Assembly: GCF_017355835.1 (NCBI RefSeq)
Contig: NZ_JAFEWF010000013.1
Span: 62,001 to 126,000 of the forward strand
Reading direction: 5' to 3'
Source of the DNA: Desertivirga brevis
GTDB lineage: Bacteria; Bacteroidota; Bacteroidia; Sphingobacteriales; Sphingobacteriaceae
Length of the DNA: 64,000 nucleotides
Positions 8,806 to 17,045 of the stretch are shown piece by piece (positions within the stretch are counted from its first letter, which is position 1; every line of letters begins with the position of its first letter). The position numbers and the translations under genes were made by a program. The notes beneath the pieces were generated by a model. It was not told where the DNA came from and did not search any database. It was given only the letters and a program-made list of their open reading frames with translations.

Positions 8806-10626
8806 TTATCTTTGAGTAACAAGGCTATGGAACAGCTGCTTTTGTTCTGGAGTAAGTTCTTTAGCTTCTTCCAGGTAGTTATTAAGATCTACGTGTACAC
8901 GGTAAAGCTTTGCACTTAAAACTTGCTCAACTCCCTTCCGGCGGACTGTTACATACACTTCTGGGGCATTTAAATTGAAGTCAAAGTATCTTTCCCATAG
9001 CTCTTCAACATTGTCGTTGGTCACCTCTATATCCTGGATTCTCAAGAGTATATCTCCATTTTGCAGGCCCAATAGGTTTTTTTCTACGTTAGTGAAGACA
9101 GTAACGTTTAGGCTCTCGTCAAACCTCTTCCCAAACCTTCCTGCATAATACCCTTCTATCCTTTTATATGGATGACAGTCGAATCCGATCTTTCCAAAAT
9201 ATTCCTTAATCGGCATTTTCGATACCCCTTTTATATAAGCGTTAAAGAAATTTGCAATGTCAGGATGTGATTCAGCAATAAAAAGGTCAAGTAGAGATTC
9301 GTCTTGAAAAGGCTTTTGAGGCCCATACTTACCTGCTAAACTTTGAACCACTGACTTCAATGACTTAACTCCTGCTGTCTTCTGTCGAATTTCAAGGTCT
9401 AACATTAAAGCTAAAAGTGCACCCCGGTTATAAACGCTTGTATACTTCTTTTGAAATTCATCCTCCATTACCCTCCTGCTCATTTCAGTCATTGAGAAAT
9501 CACCAAACTCTACAGATTGATAAATTTTTTCCTGCATCGCTTTGATAAACTTCTTTTCATCAATCAAATTGCTCTGCAATTGAGCTAATTGAGAAAAATA
9601 CTCCGTAACACCTTCATACAACCATAAATGTTGAGACATCTTGGGACTAGTAAAATCAAAGTTTTCGATTTCAGTACTATGAAGATTTAGTGGAGTAAGA
9701 ATATGAAGGAACTCGTGTGTAGAAACATCAAGAAGCATCGACTTAAGCTCATTTTTAAAGGAGGTTTCTGGCAAATAATATAGGGAGCTATAATTATGTT
9801 CAAGGGCTCCGAAGCCTCCCTCCCCCTTGCTTCTATCTACCAATCCCTTCTTGGGGTCTTCAAAGAAATATAAGAACTGATAGGATGATACAGGAAGACC
9901 ACTAAAGAACTTATCCATAGCGGTAACCATAGGCTTAAGTAAGTCCGCTACTTGTTGACTTTTAACCTTCCCTGTAGCAGAGTAAACAAATACGTTTATT
10001 CTAGTCTTACCAACCATAAAGGAACTTGTATCAGGTTTTGCATAAATAACAGGGTTATCGGCAAGCTCTACGTAGTTTTTTGCATATAGCCTATCAACAG
10101 TATTTGACTTATTCTCAACCGGCAGATGGGTAGCTGCAAAAAGATCGGAAGGTTTAGCTACAGTTAGTTCGATAGGGAGTGTCTTGTATTCTTCAAAATA
10201 TCCATAAAAAGCATGGTTATTGATAACAAAATTTTTGCCTTCCTCTATATTTGTTCCACCTGGTTGAAATATAAAGTCTTTATGCATTTCATCCCAGGTA
10301 TCCTTTACTTGATACCGTATTTTCTCTAAAGATTGAGCATTACTTATTCGGTACTGGTTTGTATTGAGTTTTTCTACTTTTAGCTTCTTCCCCTCTTTAC
10401 TAAAAGCTGTAAAATCGCTGATAAATCTACCATAATCTTTTCTGGCATAAGATCCAGGTATAGCCTTGGGAAAAGAATAAGTAACAGTTTCATGGGTAAC
10501 TTTTGGAGTACGCAGCTCAACTTTTACCTGGTCTTTTTCTATATTAATTAAGTCAACGTCATACTGGTATTGAGCTTTGGTCTTAACGCTTAAAAAAGCG
10601 AGGAGGAGTAAAAATTTTAGTTTCAT
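8806..10626 (-). CDS. M61 family metallopeptidase with PDZ domain
   Basis: 606-residue secreted zinc peptidase of the glycyl aminopeptidase family. Residues 1-18 are a signal peptide ending in KTKAQ. The M61 N-terminal beta domain (about 20-190) precedes the thermolysin-like domain with GGFGALEHNYS (280-290), HEFLH zinc motif (304-308) and third ligand Glu338 in LYEGVTEYFS. A PDZ-like domain with NGDILLRIQD is found around 505-575. It is convergent to uxaA and unrelated to uronate metabolism. M61 members prefer small N-terminal residues, but the physiological substrate here is unknown. Confidence 0.9.
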   Translation of the reverse strand: MKLKFLLLLAFLSVKTKAQYQYDVDLINIEKDQVKVELRTPKVTHETVTYSFPKAIPGSYARKDYGRFISDFTAFSKEGKKLKVEKLNTNQYRISNAQSLEKIRYQVKDTWDEMHKDFIFQPGGTNIEEGKNFVINNHAFYGYFEEYKTLPIELTVAKPSDLFAATHLPVENKSNTVDRLYAKNYVELADNPVIYAKPDTSSFMVGKTRINVFVYSATGKVKSQQVADLLKPMVTAMDKFFSGLPVSSYQFLYFFEDPKKGLVDRSKGEGGFGALEHNYSSLYYLPETSFKNELKSMLLDVSTHEFLHILTPLNLHSTEIENFDFTSPKMSQHLWLYEGVTEYFSQLAQLQSNLIDEKKFIKAMQEKIYQSVEFGDFSMTEMSRRVMEDEFQKKYTSVYNRGALLALMLDLEIRQKTAGVKSLKSVVQSLAGKYGPQKPFQDESLLDLFIAESHPDIANFFNAYIKGVSKMPIKEYFGKIGFDCHPYKRIEGYYAGRFGKRFDESLNVTVFTNVEKNLLGLQNGDILLRIQDIEVTNDNVEELWERYFDFNLNAPEVYVTVRRKGVEQVLSAKLYRVHVDLNNYLEEAKELTPEQKQLFHSLVTQR

Positions 10627-10938
10627 AAAGTGATAGGATTAACTGGCACAGATTAAATTCTATGATCAATAATTTGATGATAATTTTAATAATAACACTA
10701 TTTCAGACTGCTCTTATTTTCTATTGTCCAAAGGCATTATAACGAGCAAATTTAGAGAAAGCGCTACAAAGATGTTCATTATTGTTATTAAGCCTATTCT
10801 AGGTGGTTTGGCGTACTTTCGAAATGGACGAGATTAAAAAAAGGAAACTGCTGTTGAAACGTGATAAAGAAGGTTTTTTTAAGTAAAAGAAAGCTAACCC
10901 TATAAGATAGATACCTATAGGGTTAGAATATCTGATGA
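10627..10938. other. 312-base intergenic region
   Basis: This AT-rich stretch lies between the start of the M61 gene and the end of the yhcH-like gene, both on the minus strand. I see no open frame of note, tRNA or riboswitch. It holds the yhcH terminator hairpin (10894-10926) at one end and must hold the M61 promoter at the other, although no clear TAnnTTTG box is visible. Confidence 0.6.
10883..10926 (-). terminator. Terminator downstream of yhcH-like gene
   Basis: Perfect 11-base stem CTAACCCTATA (10894-10904) / TATAGGGTTAG (10916-10926) with an 11-base loop. Reading on the minus strand it is followed by the pyrimidine-rich CTTTCTTTTA. It lies 12 bases past the yhcH stop. Confidence 0.7.
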
Positions 10939-11382
10939 CTATATCTTAATCTTAACAACTAACTTCTTGATATTTCCTTCCCCAATTTGAGGAGCATGAA
11001 CATCTTCCGGGAAGAATACTGCGAACTGGCCAAATTGAAGATCGAAGTAAGTGCCGGGTTTATCTTTCCAGAATATCACGTCTTTTTCCGCATTATATTC
11101 GCCTGCAGGATCAGAAACAGTGCTGCGCTCGGAGTATCCGAAGGTCTCTTTTGGAGATAAAGCTACTTGAATGTCCATCCAGTTGTTATGGCACTCAAAC
11201 TTAGCAGTCTCAGCTGTATAAGCTTCTTTATCTGATGTTCCGGCTTTTAACCCGTCAGCAATCTCCCATTTACCAACTTCAAGAGAAGAAAGGTCCTGGC
11301 TTTTAATCCACTCAAAAGCTTGTTTGAAAAGAGGGTGAACACCGTAATATTTTTCAGCGTTCTGTAATGAATCGATAATCAT
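10939..11382 (-). CDS. YhcH/YjgK/YiaL family protein
   Basis: 147-residue cytoplasmic protein of the YhcH/EbgC (DUF386) cupin-like family. Members occur in sugar-acid and sialic acid operons, and some are proposed to act as sugar anomerases or isomerases; the reaction in uronate pathways is unproven. Signatures seen are the metal-site ECHNNWMDIQVALSPKE stretch, FGYSERS and FAVFFPEDVHAPQIGEG, with His and Glu residues positioned as ligands. It lies downstream of the second KDG kinase but is separated from it by an intrinsic terminator, so it may be transcribed at a lower level or from its own promoter. Context suggests a helper role in uronate or KDG handling. Confidence 0.85.
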   Translation of the reverse strand: MIIDSLQNAEKYYGVHPLFKQAFEWIKSQDLSSLEVGKWEIADGLKAGTSDKEAYTAETAKFECHNNWMDIQVALSPKETFGYSERSTVSDPAGEYNAEKDVIFWKDKPGTYFDLQFGQFAVFFPEDVHAPQIGEGNIKKLVVKIKI

Positions 11383-11407
11383 TTAATTTCCTATTTATAT
11401 GGTTGTT

Positions 11408-11445
11408 AAAAATAAAAAAATCCGCCTTACTTATGCAAGGCGGAT
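11408..11445 (-). terminator. Terminator downstream of kdgK copy 2
   Basis: Stem ATCCGCCTT (11420-11428) / AAGGCGGAT (11437-11445) with an 8-base loop, followed on the minus strand by TTTTTTTATTTTT. It sits between kdgK and yhcH and probably reduces readthrough into yhcH. Confidence 0.85.
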
Positions 11446-11465
11446 ATATGAGTTTTACCCATTCT

Positions 11466-11508
11466 CCCCCTTCTGGGGGTGTGGCCCGATTTAAAACCGG
11501 GAATCGGG
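11466..11508. repeat. Two further hairpins between kdgK and its terminator
   Basis: Two inverted repeats follow the kdgK stop: CCCGATT (11485-11491) / AATCGGG (11502-11508) and CCCCC (11466-11470) / GGGGG (11475-11479). With the terminator at 11408-11445 they make three stems in about 100 bases. They may protect the kdgK mRNA 3' end. Confidence 0.6.
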
Positions 11509-11512
11509 TTTA

Positions 11513-12538
11513 TTAGCGTTGTACACGACCAGAAGCATCACCGTTCATCAACGTTTCAACTTCAGATAAAGTAGCGTGATTTAAGTCGCCAGGAATTGTG
11601 TGTTTTAATGCAGATGCAGCAACACCAAACTCAGCAGCTTCGCCCATTGATTTTCCAGTTACTAAACCAGTGATAAAACCAGAAGCGAAAGAGTCACCAG
11701 AACCCACACGGTCAACGATACGAACTTCGTATTGTTTAGTGTGATAGAATTCGTTACCATCATAAACTAAGGCAGACCAACCGTTGTCAGAAGCACTATG
11801 GCTTTCGCGTAAAGTTGAAGCAATGTACTTGAATCCGAATTTCTCTTTCATTTGCTTACATACTGATTTGTATCCATCAAGGTTCAATTCACCTTTAGTG
11901 ATGTCAGTACCTTCAGCTTTGAAACCTAAACTAGTTTCAGCATCTTCTTCGTTACCGATACAAACGTCAACATATTGACAAAGTTCAGTCATTACCTGAC
12001 GAGCTTTTTCTTTACTCCAAAGTTTCTTGCGGTAATTAAGGTCAATACTTGTAGTGATACCTTTAGCTTTAGCAGCTTTAAGAGCTTCTAAAGTAAGAGC
12101 AGCAGCAGCATCGCTCAATGCAGGAGTGATACCGGTAGTGTGGAACCAGTCAGCACCTTCGAAGATAGCATCCCAGTCAAACTCAGAAGCTTTAACTTCA
12201 GCAATAGCAGCATCAGCACGGTCATAAATAACCTGAGAAGCACGCATAGAAGCACCTGTTTCAAGGAAATAGATACCTAATCTTTTTCCACCTCTTGCAA
12301 CGTACTGAGTATCTACACCATAACGACGTAAATGGTTGATAGCCGCTTGTCCGATAGCATTATCAGGAACTTTAGAAACGAAAACACCGTTTAAACCGTA
12401 GTTAGTTACAGCAACAGCAACGTTAGCTTCACCACCGCCATAAGTTACATCAAAGCTATCGCTTTGTACAAAACGCTCGAATCCTGGAGTAGATAAACGT
12501 AGCATGATCTCTCCGAGGGTCACTACTTTTTTTGACAT
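11513..12538 (-). CDS. kdgK: 2-keto-3-deoxygluconate kinase, PfkB family (copy 2)
   Basis: 341-residue PfkB-family kinase that phosphorylates KDG to KDPG. YGGGEANVAVAVTNYG (33-48) is the substrate-lid signature and DRVGSGDSFASG (276-287) contains the GSGD anion hole with catalytic Asp282. SIDLNYRKKLW (164-174) is shared with the copy at 4550-5569, but the two proteins are clearly diverged rather than a recent duplication. It is divergent from the KDPG aldolase gene across a 241-base region and has a TAnnTTTG-type -7 box at 12590-12597. Position next to the aldolase makes this the better candidate for the main KDG kinase. Confidence 0.92.
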   Translation of the reverse strand: MSKKVVTLGEIMLRLSTPGFERFVQSDSFDVTYGGGEANVAVAVTNYGLNGVFVSKVPDNAIGQAAINHLRRYGVDTQYVARGGKRLGIYFLETGASMRASQVIYDRADAAIAEVKASEFDWDAIFEGADWFHTTGITPALSDAAAALTLEALKAAKAKGITTSIDLNYRKKLWSKEKARQVMTELCQYVDVCIGNEEDAETSLGFKAEGTDITKGELNLDGYKSVCKQMKEKFGFKYIASTLRESHSASDNGWSALVYDGNEFYHTKQYEVRIVDRVGSGDSFASGFITGLVTGKSMGEAAEFGVAASALKHTIPGDLNHATLSEVETLMNGDASGRVQR

Positions 12539-12589
12539 CTTTAAGTCTATTTAATTATTAGAGGTTTAAAAATCTAGTTAAAAACTTGG

Positions 12590-12597
12590 CAAAAGTA
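12590..12597 (-). promoter_or_regulatory. Bacteroidota -7 box for kdgK copy 2
   Basis: On the minus strand this reads TACTTTTG, a full match to the TAnnTTTG -7 consensus, about 52 bases upstream of the ATG. No clear TTTG -33 element is visible at the expected distance. Confidence 0.6.
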
Positions 12598-12637
12598 CAT
12601 TAAAGTTAAAGACTTAGTGTATTTGGACGGAAAAAAT

Positions 12638-12690
12638 CATCGGGAACGATTGCATAATTTTTTTGTTACCAGAGGCGTGATTCTCATCAC
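12638..12690. promoter_or_regulatory. Candidate operator region between kdgK and eda
   Basis: The divergent intergenic region contains a CG-centred, LacI-like sequence (GGGAACGATTGC, about 12641-12652) and a short dyad GTGAT-TCTC-ATCAC (12677-12690). Either could bind a uronate-responsive repressor such as the LacI-type protein encoded at 30015-31028. This is a guess from position and symmetry only. Confidence 0.3.
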
Positions 12691-12779
12691 CTTTAGGGTA
12701 AAAAGCTACATAGTTTTATATAAAATTTCTACTTTAGCCCTCGATTATAAATCATCTAAAAAAATTCCAATAATTTGAT

Positions 12780-13439
12780 ATGAGTAAGAAAGAAGAAGTT
12801 CTAAAAGTAATTACTGACCAGGGAATATTACCATTGTATTTTAATAAAGATACACAGACAAGTGTTGACCTGTTAAGAGCGTTATATAAAGCTGGTATCA
12901 GAACTGTTGAATATACCAACCGTGGAGAAGCAGCATTGACAAACTTTGCTGAAATGAAAAAAGTTATCGATGCCGAACTTCCAGGAATGCTACTTGGTGT
13001 AGGTACAATTAAAGACGCTGCTGCTGCTGAAGCTTTTGTTAATGCAGGCGCAGACTATGTAATTAGCCCTGGACTAGTAGAAGATGTTGCAGAATGGGCA
13101 GAGTCTAAAGGTATCCTTTGGGTTCCGGGCTGTATGACTCCTTCAGAAATCATCAAGGCTGAGAAACTAGGTGCTAAATTCGTTAAATTGTTCCCTGGTA
13201 ATATCTTGGGTCCAAGCTTCCTTTCAGGAATTAAAGCTTTATTTCCAAACCTTCTTTTCATGCCTACAGGAGGTGTTGATACAACGAAAGAAAACATTTC
13301 AGGATGGTTTAAAGCAGGTGTTTGTGCTGTTGGTATGGGTAGTAACCTGGTTACTAAAGATATTATGGATAACAAGCAGTACGACTTGTTAACAGAGAAT
13401 ACTGTAAAAGTTCTTGAGGTAATCAATTCCTGCAAATAA
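12780..13439 (+). CDS. eda: 2-dehydro-3-deoxyphosphogluconate (KDPG) aldolase
   Basis: 219-residue class I aldolase with a TIM-barrel fold. It cleaves KDPG to pyruvate and glyceraldehyde-3-phosphate, the final step of both pectin branches in this window. Lys136 in GAKFVKLFPG is the Schiff-base lysine, Glu44 in VEYTNRGE the catalytic acid-base, and PGCMTPSE the following family signature; MPTGGVDTTKENISGWF forms the phosphate site. It is the only KDPG aldolase in the window, although two KDG kinases feed it. It lies 29 bases before the hexuronate transporter and is divergent from kdgK. Confidence 0.96.
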   Translation: MSKKEEVLKVITDQGILPLYFNKDTQTSVDLLRALYKAGIRTVEYTNRGEAALTNFAEMKKVIDAELPGMLLGVGTIKDAAAAEAFVNAGADYVISPGLVEDVAEWAESKGILWVPGCMTPSEIIKAEKLGAKFVKLFPGNILGPSFLSGIKALFPNLLFMPTGGVDTTKENISGWFKAGVCAVGMGSNLVTKDIMDNKQYDLLTENTVKVLEVINSCK

Positions 13440-13468
13440 CCTGGGTTATAAACCTACATTAAACGAAA

Positions 13469-15007
13469 ATGGAAAATCAAAAAGCAAGTAATTATAGGTG
13501 GACCATTTGCAGCCTCCTATTTTTTGCTACAACTATCAATTACCTTGACCGGCAGGTCCTTTCCTTAACCTGGAAAGATTTTATTGCGCCAGAATTCCAC
13601 TGGACTGATAGTGACTATGGTACCATAACTGCTTTGTTCTCTATTTTTTATGCCGCTTCTATGCTATTTGCTGGACGCTTCGTAGACTGGATGGATACAA
13701 AGAAAGGATTCTTATGGGCCATCTTCATTTGGTCTCTTGGAGCGTGTTTGCATGCCTATTGTGGTATCGCAACTTCGGGTATAATCACCGGTAATTGGTT
13801 AGTAGGATTTGAAGGGGCGAAGGAAGCTATTTCAAAAGTTGGAGACACAGCACTTGTCTTGTCTACCAGTGTTACCCTATTTATCATCGCACGAATTGTT
13901 TTGGCCTTTGGTGAGGCAGGAAACTTCCCTGCGGCAATTAAAGCTACAGCCGAGTTTTTCCCTAAAAAGGATAGGGCTTTGGCTACTAGTATCTTCAACG
14001 CGGGAGCAACTGTGGGAGCTTTAGCAGCACCGGTAACTATTCCTCTGATTGCTGCCAACTTTGGATGGGAAATGTCTTTTATCCTTATCGGAGCGTTGGG
14101 ATTCGTTTGGATGGGATTCTGGATCTTTGTTTATAAAAAACCTCATGTTCATCCACGAGTGAACAAAGCAGAACTGGAATACATTCAGCAAGACATCGTT
14201 TCAGAGAATCCTGTGATCGAGCCCGTTCTAGGAACAGAAAAAAGGATGAGTTTTGCTTCTTGCTTCAGCTACAAACAGACCTGGGCTTTTGCCTTTGGAA
14301 AGTTTATGACTGATGGAGTTTGGTGGTTCTACTTGTTCTGGTTTCCGGCATACTTAAGCTCGGTTTACGGTTTGAAGTCGGATAATCCGTTGGCGCAAAC
14401 AATGATGTTCGTTCTTTACGCAATCACTCTTCTTTCCATTATCGGAGGTTGGCTTCCAACTTATTTCGTCGATAAGAAGAAAATGAACCCTTATGAGGGC
14501 AGGATGAGATCTATGCTTATTTTCGCATTCTTTCCGCTATTAGCCTTGTTAGCTCAGCCACTAGGTAATTATTCAGCTTGGTTTCCGGTTATTATAATTG
14601 GTATCGCGGGTGCTGCTCACCAGGCTTGGTCAGCGAACATTTTCTCTACTGTGGGAGATATGTTTCCAAGATCTGCCATCGCAACTGTGACAGGTATCGG
14701 AGGAATGGCTGGAGGATTAGGTTCATTTCTAATCAACAAAGGCTCAGGTCTCTTATTTGATTTTTCAAGAAAGAACTGGTCAACAGTAAACGGAGAACCT
14801 CTGGCTACTGTAAAACCAGAGTGGGTTACTGCTGATTTCAAATTAAGTGATACCATGTTAAAAGACCTTGCCAAAGAAGGTGTAGAGGTTGCAAACGGAG
14901 TGAATACGGGCTATCTGATTATTTTCTCTATTTGTGCTGTAGCTTATCTTATCGGCTGGTTTGTTATGAAATCTTTGGTTCCTAAGTATAAACCGATAGA
15001 GTTATAA
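13469..15007 (+). CDS. exuT: MFS hexuronate transporter (ExuT-like)
   Basis: 512-residue major facilitator with 12 hydrophobic segments, belonging to the anion:cation symporter group. The N-terminal NYLDRQVLSLTWKDFIAPEFHWTDSDYG and RFVDWMDTKKGFLWA (loop 2-3) are signature regions of ExuT/glucarate-type carriers. It probably imports galacturonate or glucuronate by proton symport across the inner membrane. A longer segment near 95-130 and an additional stretch near 455-485 make it larger than E. coli ExuT, as is common in Bacteroidota. It is co-directional with eda, 29 bases downstream, and followed by a strong terminator. Confidence 0.93.
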   Translation: MENQKASNYRWTICSLLFFATTINYLDRQVLSLTWKDFIAPEFHWTDSDYGTITALFSIFYAASMLFAGRFVDWMDTKKGFLWAIFIWSLGACLHAYCGIATSGIITGNWLVGFEGAKEAISKVGDTALVLSTSVTLFIIARIVLAFGEAGNFPAAIKATAEFFPKKDRALATSIFNAGATVGALAAPVTIPLIAANFGWEMSFILIGALGFVWMGFWIFVYKKPHVHPRVNKAELEYIQQDIVSENPVIEPVLGTEKRMSFASCFSYKQTWAFAFGKFMTDGVWWFYLFWFPAYLSSVYGLKSDNPLAQTMMFVLYAITLLSIIGGWLPTYFVDKKKMNPYEGRMRSMLIFAFFPLLALLAQPLGNYSAWFPVIIIGIAGAAHQAWSANIFSTVGDMFPRSAIATVTGIGGMAGGLGSFLINKGSGLLFDFSRKNWSTVNGEPLATVKPEWVTADFKLSDTMLKDLAKEGVEVANGVNTGYLIIFSICAVAYLIGWFVMKSLVPKYKPIEL

Positions 15008-15026
15008 GGTTGAAAGTATTATAAAG

Positions 15027-15068
15027 AAGAGGCTGGCTCCAAACAAATGGTGCCAGCCTCTTTTTTTT
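15027..15068 (+). terminator. Terminator downstream of exuT
   Basis: Stem AAGAGGCTGGC (15027-15037) / GCCAGCCTCTT (15052-15062) followed by a run of T to 15068. A strong intrinsic terminator. Confidence 0.92.
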
Positions 15069-15263
15069 ATAATAAAGTTTTGTCCTTTGGAGAGCGTTGA
15101 AGTTCACCATTTTTCCAATGGTGTCCTTTTCTATTACTTCGCATTTTTACAGGCATTAAAGTAGAGTTTATATCAGTTAAAGCAATTTCTTTACTTTTAA
15201 TTGATCTAGCTCACTTCCAAGTCTTGCTCAAAACCGTAAGTTTGCCATAACCGTTATTAAATT

Positions 15264-15289
15264 TTTACTGACATCTTACTGTCGGTAAA
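15264..15289. promoter_or_regulatory. Inverted repeat (candidate operator) upstream of gapN-like gene
   Basis: TTTACTGAC (15264-15272) and GTCGGTAAA (15281-15289) are inverted copies with one mismatch and an 8-base spacer. The 26-base element ends 24 bases before the TTG start, within promoter or leader distance. No T-run follows, so an operator is more likely than a terminator. Confidence 0.5.
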
Positions 15290-15313
15290 GTTATACTTAC
15301 TAAAACAAGTAAT

Positions 15314-16936
15314 TTGGAAGCAACATTAAACCTGGATTCGATTTTCGTAGAGGAAAGTCAAGTCCCATCAGAGTTTCTGATCGAAGAAGTTCATCAGAAA
15401 GAGTATCTGAGCAATGGAGAGATGAAACGCTGGGACGGAGACACCAGCTCTGTCTATTCTCCAGTATGCGTTAGAACACCTGAAGGCCTAAAAAGAAAGC
15501 TGATCGGAAGCTACCCTGTTTGCACTGAGAAAGAAGCAATGGAAGCTCTGGCTGCAGCAGAGGCAGCTTACGACAATGGTCGCGGCCAATGGCCAACTAT
15601 GAGTGTTCAAGACCGTATCAAATGCGTAGAAGACTTCACACACAAAATGATCGAACAAAAGGATATTGTGGTGAAGCTGATTATGTGGGAGATCGGCAAA
15701 TCGTATTCTGACTCAGTAAAAGAATTTGATCGGACAGTTGAGTACATCTATGCTACTATTGATGCTTTAAAAGACATTGACAGACAATCTTCCCGCTTTG
15801 AAATAGAACAAGGGATCGTAGCTCAGATACGTCGCTCTCCTTTAGGCGTAGTGCTATGTATGGGACCGTTTAACTATCCCCTAAACGAAACCTTTACAAC
15901 GCTTATACCTGCGCTGATTATGGGCAATACATTGCTTTTCAAACCACCTAAGCATGGCACCTTATTACACTATCCTTTATTGAACGCATTTAAAGAATGT
16001 TTTCCTAAAGGCGTGGTAAATACGATCTATGGAAGAGGTGCCACTATTGTGCCTGCGTTAATGCAGTCTGGGAAGATAAATGTGCTTACCCTGATCGGAT
16101 CATCGAAAGTAGCAGATCAACTAAAGAAACTTCACCCTAAGGTCAACCGTCTTCGTGCTATCTTAGGACTTGATGCAAAAAATGCCGCGATCGTATCTGA
16201 AAAGGCTGATTTAAAACTAGCTGTTAGCGAAACCGTTTTAGGTTCCCTTTCATTTAACGGTCAGCGTTGTACAGCCTTGAAAATTATCTTCGTTCATGAA
16301 TCGGTCGTTGACCAGTTCCTGAGTATGCTTTCGGATGAAGTTGCAAAATTAAAATATGGAATGCCATGGGAAAAAGGTGTCGCTTTAACTCCACTTCCAG
16401 AGCCTCATAAGCCAGCTTACTTGAAAGAGTGTATTGATGATGCTATTGCCAACGGAGCAAAGGTCGTAAATGAAAATGGTGGAGAAACATTTGAGTCCTT
16501 TGTATACCCAGCGGTCGTATATCCAGTGAAGAAGAATATGAAGCTTTACCGCGAAGAGCAGTTCGGTCCGGTTATTCCGGTAGTTCCTTTCTCTGATGTA
16601 GAAGAACCAATTGAATACCTGATAGAATCTACTCACGGGCAACAAGTAAGTATTTTCAGTAATGATGCAGACGAACTTGCTTCATTAATTGATCCTTTAG
16701 TTAACCAGGTAAGTCGTGTAAACATCAACTGTCAGTGTCAGCGTGGGCCAGACGTGTTTCCCTTTACTGGACGTAAAGATAGCGCTGAGGGAACATTGTC
16801 AGTAGTTGACGCGCTTCGTTCTTTTTCCATCCGTTCGCTAGTGGCAACAAAATTAAATGATAATAACAAGCAGTTATTAAACGAGATTGTTGCCGACAAT
16901 AACTCAAACTTCTTAAGTACGAAGTTCATCTTCTAA
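15314..16936 (+). CDS. GapN-like NADP-dependent glyceraldehyde-3-phosphate dehydrogenase (ALDH superfamily)
   Basis: 540-residue aldehyde dehydrogenase. GapN oxidises glyceraldehyde-3-phosphate to 3-phosphoglycerate with NADP, bypassing phosphoglycerate kinase. The nucleophile Cys319 lies in FNGQRCTALK, LCMGPFNYPLNE (191-202) is the cofactor-binding turn, and EEQFGPVIPVVPF the C-terminal signature. The motif that normally reads ELGGK is here GLDAKN (285-290), so the usual general-base Glu is replaced by Gly285. The start is TTG: no ATG exists upstream before an in-frame stop at 15269, and the next ATG would remove 36 residues. Location after the KDPG aldolase/transporter unit suggests it consumes the aldolase product and makes NADPH. 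Substrate assignment is inferred. Confidence 0.82.
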   Translation: MEATLNLDSIFVEESQVPSEFLIEEVHQKEYLSNGEMKRWDGDTSSVYSPVCVRTPEGLKRKLIGSYPVCTEKEAMEALAAAEAAYDNGRGQWPTMSVQDRIKCVEDFTHKMIEQKDIVVKLIMWEIGKSYSDSVKEFDRTVEYIYATIDALKDIDRQSSRFEIEQGIVAQIRRSPLGVVLCMGPFNYPLNETFTTLIPALIMGNTLLFKPPKHGTLLHYPLLNAFKECFPKGVVNTIYGRGATIVPALMQSGKINVLTLIGSSKVADQLKKLHPKVNRLRAILGLDAKNAAIVSEKADLKLAVSETVLGSLSFNGQRCTALKIIFVHESVVDQFLSMLSDEVAKLKYGMPWEKGVALTPLPEPHKPAYLKECIDDAIANGAKVVNENGGETFESFVYPAVVYPVKKNMKLYREEQFGPVIPVVPFSDVEEPIEYLIESTHGQQVSIFSNDADELASLIDPLVNQVSRVNINCQCQRGPDVFPFTGRKDSAEGTLSVVDALRSFSIRSLVATKLNDNNKQLLNEIVADNNSNFLSTKFIF

Positions 16937-16953
16937 GTACTGTAAACATATGA

Positions 16954-16985
16954 AAAGCTCCCATTGATTTTGGGAGCTTTTTTTT
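16954..16985 (+). terminator. Terminator downstream of gapN-like gene
   Basis: Stem AAAGCTCCCA (16954-16963) / TGGGAGCTTT (16971-16980) followed by a T-run. Confidence 0.92.
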
Positions 16986-17045
16986 AAACCAATACAGGTA
17001 TGTTATTGGAAGTTTCCTCTTTTCTCAAATTAACAATTGCCTTAT

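Larger units (their letters stand above)
15008..15313. other. 306-base intergenic region upstream of gapN-like gene
   Basis: It holds the exuT terminator (15027-15068), a small hairpin CACCATT (15105-15111) / AATGGTG (15117-15123), and the inverted repeat at 15264-15289 just upstream of the next gene. I see no coding frame. Confidence 0.6.

Noticed and set aside
13055..13435. Minus-strand frame opposite eda
   Set aside because: Shadow of a strongly conserved gene; no start context or protein features.
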